DNA of 64,000 bases from Psococerastis gibbosa (Eukaryota > Arthropoda > Insecta > Psocodea > Psocidae), in contig OZ020486.1 of NCBI GenBank assembly GCA_963971405.1, positions 23,707,419 to 23,771,418 on the forward strand. Direction: 5' to 3'. The position numbers and the translations under genes are program-made. Numbering within the stretch: position 1 is the stretch's first letter; each line of letters begins with the position of its first letter. Below the pieces are notes generated by a model, which saw nothing but the letters and a program-made list of their open reading frames with translations, did no database searches and was not told where the DNA came from. This document shows positions 35,201 to 44,196 of the stretch, piece after piece.

Positions 35201-36264
35201 CATCAGACATGATTTCCCCCTATTGTAAGGAATTTCTCGCTGAAAATGATATATCTTTAACATCCAACATCTCAAAGCTTATTCCCAACTTAAACGATAA
35301 ACACAACTATATAATACATTATCGAAATTTGAAGCAATGTTTAGAATTGGGATTAAAATTAAAATGTATACATAAAATTTTAGCTTTTAAGCAAAGCGCT
35401 TGGATGCGACCCTTTATCGATTTTAACACAGAAAAACGGAAATTAGCTTGTAATGATTTCGAGAAGGATTTTTATAAATTGAAAATTAATAGTATGTATG
35501 GGAAGACAATGGAGAATGTTAGAAATCACGCAAAATTAGAGTTAGTTAACACTGCCAAACGAGCTCGTAAACTTATCTCATCCCCTGCATTTAAAGATTT
35601 TAAGATTTTTTCAAACGATTTAATAGCAGTCCGGTCAAAAAAAACTAATATTTTGCTAAACAAGCCAATATTTATTGGCCTAACCGTTCTCGAACTATCC
35701 AAGGTAGTTATGTATGAATTTCATTATAACTTTGTAAAACAAATGTATGGTGATAAAGCTGCACTGATTTTAACAGATACAGATTCGCTCGTTTACGAGG
35801 TTGAGAGTGATGATTTGTACACTGATTTAAAACCATATCCCCATTTATTTGATAACTCAGTATATCCTCCGAACCATCTCTTATACAATATTGAAAATAA
35901 AAAGAAAGTGGGAACGTTCAAAGATGAAAATGCTCAATCTCACATTTTACAATGTGTTGCTTTACGCCCAAAATTGTATTCCCTTTTAGAGGAGGGAAAG
36001 GAGAAGAAAGTGGGCAAAGGTATAGTTCGTTCAACCCTTAAACATCATATTAACCATCAAGACTATTACAATACCTTATTTAAGCCTTGCATAGCAAAAG
36101 ACTCACGTAAACCAATGTTCCGTATTCAAAGTAGAGATCATAAGCTTTTTACAATTAAACAGCAAAAAGTCACTCTTAGTCCTTATGATGATAAACGGTA
36201 TGTGTGTCGTAATGGAATTGATAGTTTAGCTCATGGTCATTATCGCATTATAGATATGTCTTAG
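32284..36264 (+). CDS. protein-primed type family-B DNA polymerase with zinc fingers and endonuclease-VII-like module (1326 aa)
   Basis: An intact intronless gene. N-terminal C2H2-type fingers: C15/C18/H31/H36, C43/C46/H59/H64, C132/C135/H148/H153, C157/C160/H172/C176; another finger is at C463/C466/H479/C483. The 3'-5' exonuclease residues are present: YADFE (D519, E521), HNLKRYD (D661) and YVLTD (Y802, D806). A Cys/His module C609-x2-C612, DHCH (623-626) and HNVCN (636-640) matches recombination endonuclease VII-type HNH domains and is inserted between exonuclease motifs I and II. Polymerase motifs A (DCTNLYG, D902), B (KINSMYGKT, 1067-1075) and C (DTDS, 1165-1168) are all complete. This class copies linear DNA from a terminal-protein primer in Polintons, adintoviruses and relatives (family knowledge). 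The chosen start is the first ATG of the frame and gives a complete first finger. All catalytic residues are intact, unlike the nearby broken copies, which implies recent insertion or selection. Confidence 0.93.
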   Translation: MESKKRKLNAREYVCRICAVSFTLNCHLKRHAINKHGVSIIPCKKCKATFTCREDLSHHILQRHTSANRGKETEQITPKLTSAGNGEDCKACGGKINNSSPLTVLCKECSSIFSCKYENPVSVKTLECKYICEFCSVPFARKYSLKVHILSIHIINCLNCKKLFMREDFTNHKNNCTIMSGGALSNEENFLCKTSIALDGVVKQYNYKNITIHDPVVYLNNMEGEVDSITTENIKLFNAIKWYVALHIKFERGPDNNKNYTEAWFHAKNEQLFLTDDSTIKYQQMIEQILVKIDKFQAMGSGWVLKSLKRFVIFIAEYNPCSGSSYIPLPKKIYNTKAVINIKNDDLKCFIWSILTYLHPVSRDAQRVYNYKKYEKELDMSGITYPVSLQVISKFEKNNNIGVNVFGYDHRLYPLYLSQSHHYNKQVDLLYITEDENSHYCLIKNFNKLNFSITKHKEQKFYCRWCIHAFSSAERLHEHKPLCSRHDPQKTTFSIKEKSTMKFDKAQYMIPVAYRIYADFESILSPVEGTICNTEKLSAHIPSGFCYVVVDINGNKFKEPVVYRGANAVDVFLKSLLNVKDEILNIYKNIKAVIMTDKDRENFKNSVICNVCQKPLGNDRVIDHCHITGKYRQALHNVCNMSNFRTPKHIPVFMHNLKRYDGHLIMEGVGKLKNMKITCIAKTMEEYIAFSIGELRFLDTYQFMASSLDSLVKNLVDADKNKFKIMKTCFVGEKLDLMLRKGVFPYEYITHESKFNEEHLPPIDAFFSQLTQEGISQEKYEHAQKVWNAFSIKNLGEYQDLYVLTDTLLLCDVFEAFRALCFENDNLEICHMYTAPGLALQSCLKMTGVELELLSEPDMYLFCEAGIRGGISMISKRFAESNNKYLKKFDSNKPSKFIVYWDCTNLYGHAMRQFLPISGFRWMEEEEIKNLNVMLAPDEGDDGFILQVDMEYPQKLHDLHNEYPLAAEHCVVTSDMISPYCKEFLAENDISLTSNISKLIPNLNDKHNYIIHYRNLKQCLELGLKLKCIHKILAFKQSAWMRPFIDFNTEKRKLACNDFEKDFYKLKINSMYGKTMENVRNHAKLELVNTAKRARKLISSPAFKDFKIFSNDLIAVRSKKTNILLNKPIFIGLTVLELSKVVMYEFHYNFVKQMYGDKAALILTDTDSLVYEVESDDLYTDLKPYPHLFDNSVYPPNHLLYNIENKKKVGTFKDENAQSHILQCVALRPKLYSLLEEGKEKKVGKGIVRSTLKHHINHQDYYNTLFKPCIAKDSRKPMFRIQSRDHKLFTIKQQKVTLSPYDDKRYVCRNGIDSLAHGHYRIIDMS

Positions 36265-37279
36265 GTTTAAAAGTTTGTTTTAAGTGATTGTATGTAAAGA
36301 CATTGATTTCTTTTAAAATATGTGTATTATAAAATTTGTATATCATAAAATGGTTTACATTCGTTTAGCTCATGGTCATTATTGTATTATAGATAAGTCT
36401 TAGGCTTAAAAGCTTGTTTTAAGTGATTGTATGAAAAGACATTGATTTCTTTTAAAATATGTGTATTATAAAATTTATATATCATAAAATGGTTTACATT
36501 CATTTACAATAGTTGATGTACAATACCAGTTAAAGGTACATATTCATATAAGCAGTCGCTGATGAGTAGACAGTCCCTTTATTTGCCATGCAGACAACCC
36601 TTTATATATTGGAGTGCATAAGGTCGGTGGCCATTTCAGTCCCCCTCGCATTAAGATTATGACACATCGCTATTAATTCAGGTACGCCGATATAATAAGT
36701 GCACTCAGCATCTTAAAAGAAATGTATTAATCCCACAATAGGTGTTCAATATACCCACCAGCCGTGTTTATAAAAATGAATTTTCAATAATCCCAACTAA
36801 GTCTCAGTTTCTCACAATAGGTGTGCAATATACCAGGCAGTCGTGTTTTCTATGTTAGATTTAGTTACATTGGGCTAGGACAGGTTAAGTTATAATATTA
36901 GGCTAGGTTAAATTTTTATATCAAGTTAGGGTAGGTTACATTGGATTAGGATAGGCCAGATTAGGTTACATTGGGTTAGGTTAGCTGTTTACCTAGATTA
37001 AATTCATCATTTCTTTTTTAACAAAAATATTTTTTATATCAAATAAATATAATGTTAAGTTAGGTTACATTGAATTAGGATAGGTTAGATTAGGTTACAT
37101 TGGATTAGGATAGGCCAGATTAGGTTACATTGGGTTAGGTTAGCTGTTTACCTAGATTAAATTCATCATTTTTTTAACAAAAATATTTTTATATCAAATA
37201 AATATGATGTTAAGTTAGGTTACATTGAATTAGGATAGGTTAGATTAGGTTACATTGGGTTAGGATAGGTTAAGTTAGC
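36237..37279 (+). repeat. ~1 kb direct repeat (polymerase 3' flank plus minisatellite block), copy 3
   Basis: Begins within the last codons of the polymerase gene and runs through the two ~110 bp tandem units and the TTAGGTTACATTGG minisatellite to the palindrome centre at 37280. It parallels 29776-30978 almost base for base. The units contain TTAGGTTA words reminiscent of arthropod telomeric TTAGG but are not a regular (TTAGG)n array. Confidence 0.9.
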
Positions 37280-37577
37280 CGCTAACTTAACCTATCCTAA
37301 CCCAATGTAACCTAATCTAACCTATCCTAATTCAATGTAACCTAACTTAACATCATATTTATTTGATATAAAAATATTTTTGTTAAAAAAATGATGAATT
37401 TAATCTAGGTAAACAGCTAACCTAACCCAATGTAACCTAATCTGGCCTATCCTAATCCAATGTAACCTAATCTAACCTATCCTAATTCAATGTAACCTAA
37501 CTTAACATTATATTTATTTGATATAAAAAATATTTTTGTTAAAAAAGAAATGATGAATTTAATCTAGGTAAACAGCT
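36983..37577. repeat. perfect palindrome with 297 bp arms and a 1 bp centre
   Basis: The arm 36983-37279 is exactly complementary to 37281-37577 about a single C at 37280 (GTTAGC C GCTAAC). Even length variants of the A/T runs and the AATATAATG variant are mirrored. The right arm ends at the first N of the assembly gap, so its real length is unknown. Confidence 0.92.
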
Positions 37578-37777
37578 NNNNNNNNNNNNNNNNNNNNNNN
37601 NNNNNNNNNNNNNNNNNNNNNNNNNNNNNNNNNNNNNNNNNNNNNNNNNNNNNNNNNNNNNNNNNNNNNNNNNNNNNNNNNNNNNNNNNNNNNNNNNNNN
37701 NNNNNNNNNNNNNNNNNNNNNNNNNNNNNNNNNNNNNNNNNNNNNNNNNNNNNNNNNNNNNNNNNNNNNNNNNNNNN
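37578..37777. other. assembly gap (200 N)
   Basis: A run of exactly 200 N, a conventional placeholder length. The true distance is unknown. It separates the palindrome from the right terminal inverted region, and the missing DNA may include the right counterpart of the 148 bp tandem array. Confidence 0.99.
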
Positions 37778-38205
37778 AAATATATATATAACTCTATCTC
37801 ACAAATTAGTAATTATAAAAAAAAAAACGATCATGGTGCCATAGAAAGACCACCCACGGGTCTCGACGGGGGGGGATAAGCGCCAGAACCTCAGACCACC
37901 CACGAGGGGTAGCATGACGGGGGGTGGGGTAGATGGGGTAGCTCGACGGGGGGTGGGGTAAGCGCCAGAAACTCAGACCACCCACGAGGGGTAGCATGAC
38001 GGGGGGTGGGGTAGATGGGGTAGCTCGACGGGGGGTGGGGTAAGCGCCAGAAACCCCCTTTCTATACTACTATTGTATATTTCCTATTATACGATATGAT
38101 GCATTAAGTAGTCTTCTACAACTTACATGAGCCAATACTTTGTTAATTAAATATAAAATAAAAAGTCAATAACAACAACAAATTTTGGGGTCCTAATTTT
38201 CTACA
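37778..38205 (-). repeat. right terminal inverted region of the compound element
   Basis: The reverse complement of this segment matches 23587-24375 without the MITE: the AT-rich CACAAATTAGTAATTATAAA part, the ~82 bp GGGGGGTGGGGTAGATGGGG tandem units, and ACTTACATGAGCCAATACTT. Similarity fades outward by about 38205. Confidence 0.8.
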
Positions 38206-38621
38206 TAGCATGCCCTAGAAGAATTTTTGGACTACAACAAAATTACTCAGGACTGTTGGGTTTGCTGAGACAGTGAAGCCTCAGGGGCCGAAGGCCCCCC
38301 GGGAGATGATTTTCTAAGGGAATTAGTTTTGGCACTGGCATCTGGCAAGGGAAAAATTACCAAAATAGGTAAATCTCCCGTCTTTCCGTCTAACGATACT
38401 CCAGAAATGAATGCAATTGTTAGGATCTACATGGGTTCTTCTCGCAATAAATTTACGATGGCTGCGGAATCTGCCCAGATTTATTCCTACAAGAACGATG
38501 AATAACAGTTTGCTACAATCAAATGAAAAGCCGTTCAAAAATTTAGTTTTTTCCTCCGTTTTTGGATTTTACTACCTGCAAGTATATGGTACCATACCAG
38601 TAGCCCAATAAATCTGCCTTT

Positions 38622-38765
38622 GGCGGGGATTCCACCAACGTCAATAGTGATAGTAAATGTTTTTAGCAAATAGCAGGTAACAGACATTTTTAGACTAACT
38701 AAAAATGTCTGCTACCACCTCAAAAAACATTTACTATCACTATTGACGTTGGTGGAATCCCCGCC
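38622..38765. mobile_element. palindromic MITE, GGCGGGGATTCCAC ends, 144 bp
   Basis: The left arm GGCGGGGATTCCACCAACGT is the exact inverse of the right arm ACGTTGGTGGAATCCCCGCC. The inverted match continues about 45 bp inward through AATAGTGATAGTAAATGTTT. The middle holds GCAGACATTTTTAG-type words shared with the element at 44834-44968 and with the MITE at 23196-23583. Confidence 0.82.
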
Positions 38766-38806
38766 TTAATGTCGTTAGCCTAACAGTCTCATAAATCATA
38801 AATCAC

Positions 38807-38846
<40 letters not shown>
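38807..38846. repeat. (AAT)n microsatellite
   Basis: About 13 consecutive AAT units followed by a T-run. Confidence 0.92.
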
Positions 38847-40884
38847 TTTTTTTTTCCCAGCCGGTACCCCCAGCACTGGGAGCATTTAATAGAAATAATA
38901 CAATACAACATTAAAGAAAATAATTGTTTTTTCCGGAATACTGCATGTAAGCCCCATAATAATAATAATAATAATAATAATTGTGTATTGACCAGAAAAT
39001 TGACAACTATACATTTAAGAGAAAATAAATAACCCCCTACATACTTAAAATATCATCGGTTGAACCTTATGTCCTTACGTTATTCAGATAGGAGCACCAT
39101 TTTGTCAAGCCTTGCTGCATGACCCATCTTAATTAATAACTATTATAAATGATTATAATTTATAAATATTAATGATAAATTGTCTCCTTGGGGGGGGGGT
39201 AGTTGCGTGTAAATTAGATGAAACATATGTGATATCGATTAAATTAGAGCATAATAAAATTGACTTACAACTAATTTGGGGGGGGGCAGCTACTTCCCTG
39301 CCCCCCCCTGTATCCGTCCAGGGGGGATGGGGGCCGGAGGGCGTATCTGCCCCCACAAATCCAATTTATGAAATCTATTGTAAGTTAATTTATTACGCTC
39401 CTATTTAATTATTATATTACATTATATTATTATTAAAATATTACGCCTACATAATTATATTTCATCTATTTTGACCCCCAACTATCCCCCCCCCCCCAAA
39501 TAGGTGCACTTAATAGGTGTAGCACCTGTGTCCTGTGCAACAGTACTATCATATGTCACAATGTCTTCAAATACGTTAACATGACTAATGGTTCATCTTG
39601 CCACTGTGGCAATCGCTCATAATACTCTTAATAGGGGTTACGCTACTGTATGTGAGGTAAGTTGCCACCACCAAAATCTCTAGAGTATTGATAACATTTA
39701 GCGACAGCCGTATGACGGGGCACATAACTAGTGAGTTGAGAAGGATATTATTATGACAGCGGGCCCACAATCCCAAAACGATTGCATTTATACCTGCTTT
39801 GCGACTTAAGAATTTAGAGAGAACAAATCGAACCGTTGAGGTGTCAGAGGGACAAAAGTTAGTTCTAGTGAATAGCCTTCATTGACGTGGGAAAGATTTG
39901 CGTCGGTTCGGCGCGTTACACTGTTTACAAACATGATAACATAGCCTCGTGGTTGGAAACAATATAACCCCCTGGAGCCAACCTTATTTTCTTTTGTCAC
40001 GTGTATAGAAAGCAGGCCACCCCTATACCTAGGGTATGTCCAACAATGTTGACGTGTTTTTGTTAACCATGATAGGTAATTATTGCCCCACTTTGTTACT
40101 ACTTTTTGCGTTGTTGTTGTGTTGACTGGGGGTCCGTGGACCTTGTACCTTGCAGACAAACAAATTTTTGTCTCAGGCCACCCCGCAGCGCCGATTTTTT
40201 ATTTTGAAATTCGAATTCGATACCTCCTGGCTCTCATGCTAGTTTGGACAGGTTCCCCGTTCCTCAAATTTGAAGTACCATACTTGCCAGGGAAAACTAC
40301 GTATTGACAATTTCAGTTTTATGTAAACCCATTTTTCGTACATCAGTCATCAGTCAATCAGTGGCGCCATGGCCTGATACAGGGGGAGTAGGGAGATAGC
40401 TGCCCTCCCCAAATTTAGTAAACCTATTGTAAGTTAATTTATTACGCTTTGATTTAATCGATACTACATATGTTTTTCCTATTTTGACAACCCCCCCCCC
40501 CTCCCAAATTGGCTAGATCCGTTCTTGAGTTTCGACCTTTGAATCCAAATGAATGACTTGGAAAATGAATGAGCAAATGTCAGTGAGAAACAACAGTGAA
40601 GGGATAGGACAGTGAACGACAGCGAATGTTGTCGTGCAGAACTGCGCGAAAACGCCTGTACCTAGGCACGAATATTTTTGCCACAATCCACTGCGCTTTG
40701 TGCTAATGCTAATTAATGTGTTCAGGCTCTGCCAGGCTCGGCCAGACTTCACGCATGCATTGAACCGAGGGTGCTATAATAGCAGGTAAAGATAGACATA
40801 GTTCAGCCGAGAGAAGTGATAAGTGATAACATGTGTGCAACGCGTCAATTACTTATTATAATAAGAATTACTGCAAGACTACGC

Positions 40885-41520
40885 CAGATGACCAGGAACT
40901 CCAGAAGGCGACGACGTTTAAATACCTAGGATCGATCCTAAACGAAAACGGGGGCTGTGAAGATGATGTGAGAGCCAGGATTAATGTTGGGTGGAGCAAA
41001 TGGCGAGATATGTCTGGAATTCTGAAAGACAAGAAAATGCCCAAAAAACTCAAAGGCAGAATTTACAAGCAGGTGGTGAGACCTGCAATGCTGTATGGTG
41101 CGGAATGTTGGCCATTAAAGAAATGCGAAGAAAACCTTCTACATGTCGCAGAGATGAGGATGCTCCGGTATTCGATCGGCTGCAAGCTGTCTGATAGGAG
41201 GAGGAATGAAGACATCAGGGCAAATCTTAGTACAGCCAGCATTGTAGATAAGGCGAGAGAACGGCGCCTGGCATGGTGGGGACATACAAAACGGAGGGAA
41301 GATGGACACCTGCTGTACCGAGTGGAGAACTACGTCGTGGAGGGCAGGAGACCGAGAGGCCGACCCAAGCTGACCCTGGAGGCGAAGGTAGCACAAGACC
41401 TGAGTACCTTGAACCTGACCATAGAGGACACCGAAAACCGTATTGCGTGGAAGAAGAAGATCCAAGTCGCCGACCCCTCCGAAGGGATAAGGCGCGGATA
41501 AAGTAAAGTAAAGTAAGTAA
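40885..41520 (+). mobile_element. 5'-truncated LINE carrying the reverse-transcriptase C-terminus, 12 bp TSD
   Basis: The 12 bp GCAAGACTACGC lies at 40873-40884 and exactly again at 41521-41532, so the insertion is 40885-41520. Inside is one uninterrupted frame ending at TAA near 41501. It encodes TTFKYLGSILNENGGCEDDV, WSKWRDMSGILKDKKMP, YKQVVRPAMLYGAECWP and RRLAWWGHTKRREDG, the C-terminal block of reverse transcriptases of RTE-like or related LINEs. The 3' end is a short AAAGTAAAGTAAAGTAAGTAA tandem tail rather than poly-A. Target-primed insertion with 5' truncation explains the size. The preserved frame and perfect duplication indicate a young copy, so an active parent probably exists elsewhere. 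No catalytic YxDD motif is included. Confidence 0.9.
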
Positions 41521-41559
41521 GCAAGACTACGCGGTATTGAAAATTCCGGACCATATACC

Positions 41560-41765
41560 CATGGCCGTGCCCAGGGGGGTGGTACAAAGGGTCCGGACCA
41601 CCCCCTCTTGAAGCATTTTTTAAAAATGTAAACCTGTATTGTTTGAAGAATTGGAATACATTTATTTGAGTTTGAACACACCATATAATGGACTTTCATT
41701 AATAAATTACGTATAAAATTTGTTGGACCCCCCCCCCCCGAAATCAAAACCTGGACACGGCCCTG
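41560..41765. mobile_element. hAT-like MITE with GGCCGTGCCC ends, 206 bp, 8 bp TSD
   Basis: Left end CATGGCCGTGCCCAG and right end CTGGACACGGCCCTG. The 8 bp CATATACC is present at 41552-41559 and again at 41766-41773. The interior resembles the member at 3993-4177, with poly-C near the right end. It sits just downstream of the LINE insertion. Confidence 0.88.
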
Positions 41766-41993
41766 CATATACCATTTCTTCAGTACAGACATTTACCGTA
41801 CATGGTTGAGAATTGAGAGTGAGATGACCAGATCCTATTTGGATTTAGAATAATCAAACAGTCGGTTAATTTGGATTTTTTTCAAGGCTGTATTCATCAA
41901 TAATTAAATAGTTTTGACAAAAAACATCACATGTACTAATTACTTATTCCCTGGTAAGTTATTATTTTCCATTGGTGCATTGAGGCATACAAT

Positions 41994-42406
41994 CATGGCC
42001 GTCCGCAGGATGAAATATGTGGTGGGTCAAGAGCGAATGAAAAAAATTGAAAATTCCGCAGTTTTTGGTTAGGGAGGGGGGGGGGGGCAGATATGGGATA
42101 AAGTAATATTATAAATAAAAAATCAATAATTACGATGAATCCTCCTATTTATTATATTTAATATAAGTGGCCAATTGGGCAGTTTAAAAAACATCAATAT
42201 GAGAAATAAGAAAATCTGTTCGCGCGTTTTTGTTTAAAAGTCTAGAAAATTTGATTTTTTATTCTTTTTATTTTAAATTTCTTGATTTTTATTTAAAATT
42301 TTTTTTCTTCATAGTAATTGTGTTTTGGACCTAATTAGTACCATTTTTTCCGGGTCAATCGAGGTGGGTCAGATGATCCATCTGCCCATAACTGTGGACG
42401 GCCATG
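41994..42406. mobile_element. non-autonomous hAT-like element, 413 bp, perfect 8 bp TSD
   Basis: Left end CATGGCCGTCCGCAGGATGA and right end TGTGGACGGCCATG. CATACAAT stands at 41986-41993 and again at 42407-42414. The interior is AT-rich with one G-run and no transposase. The ends resemble the GGCCGTGCCC family, so a common transposase is plausible. Confidence 0.87.
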
Positions 42407-43357
42407 CATACAATTACATAATTATAGGTACATTACACTAGAACTTGCCTTATAAAATTTGAAAAAGTACTCTTGATTCGTCATATATATATTTAAGATA
42501 CACAGTACACACTATAGAAACATGTACTTTTATCAAGAAGATTTGCTTGAGCATGATCCCATAAATATCTTTAAAATGTGTATAACCCGTGGAGCAATCT
42601 GCATGTACAACTAGTTTAACTGCTAAATTACTCAGATGTGACAGAAAAGGTAATTGCAATTGGCAATTATCAAGTAGCCACTCGTTAACCTGCAAGTTAG
42701 GAGTGCCAGCCAAATTCGTTGTAGGTAATTGTCGTTTTCCGTTTCCCAGTCTCCGTTTTAAGAGCAACAGCAGTATCTGACAGTTATTACTAACCAATTA
42801 CGATTCTGTAATTACTGTGATTACGATTGAGTTTGCACTTAAAGAGAAAACAATGAAATTGGTCTCCATCTCGTACGTTGGATGGATTATAGCTTTTGCT
42901 TTTTAGTATTTCATTAACTTTCAATTTGAGTACAGTACAGTAGTTTTGTAGGGAAAATACACGTTGCATACGGTATAAATGAAATGGTTTAAAATAGTAT
43001 CAACATTGAATGTACCTATATTGTAAAGTATCAAAAAGTACACAAACAAGAAAGAAATTAGCACGGGGTAGTAGGTGAGACGAAGTTCTCCAGATTCATT
43101 AGTAGTGTGCAGTTTCGTTCAAATGTCCAAAACGGTGTGCCGAAAACGAAAAACAGCTTTTCTGCAGTAGTGACAGGGGGTGGACTGGCCCCTAAGGACC
43201 TAAAAATGTCAAAAACGCTTTCAAGTTCTATCTATGGGGACAAACATCACATGAGAAATGATTAATAACCTTCTGTTTCTCACCTTAGATTAAGATTTGC
43301 TCGGAAGCTCTGTCCGATCCATATCAGCATTAAAGTATTAATTCAAAGCATTCATAA

Positions 43358-44060
43358 CTTTTCATTTCACGAGCCCTTGAGCCTAAAACCACCCTCCGTT
43401 CAAAATATTATACATAATATTATGTGCTGTATGTATGTACAGTATGTTGGTATGTATTACCCAGCCAAGATAGGATGGCACTTGGAACACTCATAAAAAT
43501 CGAATAAGAAAAAAAATTGCTGTTTGAAATAAATATTGGAAACACAGTTGTAAGATGTTGGGGCGAGAAAATAACGGAGTCAATAAAGAGCGTAATTTTC
43601 CTTTTCAGAAGTCTTTTAGGGAGATTCATCTACCTATTGAGATGGCGACCAATGTTCGACTTTCGGAAAATTTCTCCACAACTTTTCATTTCATGACCCC
43701 CTGAGCCTAAAACACCCTCCGTTCAAAACGTTACATATATATACTGTATATGTATATCGATTTTAGGAAACACTCTAACTTCCGTAAATATTATCAGATT
43801 TTGATGAAACTTAGCACAAAAATTGATCATACAAATGCCTTGATCGAGTTCGTTAACCAGCTAGATCCACTATTTAGTTACAAGATGGCGGCCGATTGAA
43901 ACCTTGTATAATTCATATCTCAGTTAATATTGGTCGCAGAGGAATGAATTAAAATTTGACTGAAAGTCCGTATTATTATCTACGATAATGGTTATTACTA
44001 CTTTTTTTCGACAAATCAACCATTTTAAGATGGCATCCAGTCAAATAGAAAATAATTTGA
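43358..44060. repeat. degenerate direct repeats with AAGATGGCGGCC-like words
   Basis: The words CTTTTCATTTCACGAGCCCT...CACCCTCCGTTCAAAA at 43358-43405 and 43681-43730 are direct repeats ~325 bp apart. AGATGGCGACCAATG, AGATGGCGGCCGATTG and AGATGGCATCCAGTC occur at about 43640, 43883 and 44029. It looks like an old dispersed or tandem repeat. No coding frame. Confidence 0.5.
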
Positions 44061-44196
44061 TAAATAAAAGTTCATAGTCGGCATTGTGGCTCGAAATTTG
44101 GAACACAAGAGTGTTTTGTGTGCTGATGTTGTGGTCGGGAAAATAATGAAGTATTTTTTATTTTTTATTACATAGCACATAGCGTAGGTAGCGTAG

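Larger units (their letters stand above)
23587..38205. mobile_element. Polinton/adintovirus-like compound element (~14.6 kb)
   Basis: The outer ends are inverted repeats of one another (23587-24375 and 37778-38205). Between them lie an intact protein-primed type DNA polymerase gene, a scrambled second polymerase copy, a truncated capsid-like gene, a small beta-rich protein fragment and tandem-repeat arrays. Large self-synthesising DNA transposons and adintoviruses have inverted termini, a family-B polymerase and jelly-roll capsid genes (family knowledge). Missing here are a retroviral-type integrase, an FtsK/HerA packaging ATPase, an adenovirus-type protease and a penton gene. The element is therefore either a decayed member, a cluster of several copies, or incomplete because of the gap at 37578-37777. 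Target-site duplications at the outer ends could not be fixed. Confidence 0.65.
38206..40884. other. intergenic, repeat-rich; no gene recognised
   Basis: Contains a palindromic MITE (38622-38765), AAT microsatellites (38807-38846 and about 38958-38981), and G/C-tract-bearing repeats at about 39180-39510 and 40359-40510. The last two share TTGTAAGTTAATTTATTACGC and a CAGTGGCGCC start like hAT-type ends, but I could not confirm target duplications. No host coding sequence is apparent. Confidence 0.6.
41766..44196. other. intergenic; one hAT-like element and a degenerate direct-repeat region
   Basis: Apart from the element at 41994-42406 and the repeats at 43358-44060, this is AT-rich with no recognisable gene. 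A frame at 42450-42797 on the minus strand has no known domain. Confidence 0.55.

Noticed and set aside
36700-37279. True telomere array
   Set aside because: Units are irregular, longer than 5 bp and embedded in the interior of a scaffold between element genes.
40833-40884. Start of the LINE frame as a host gene start
   Set aside because: This part is host DNA before the 12 bp target duplication and opens with GTG; only sequence from 40885 belongs to the LINE.
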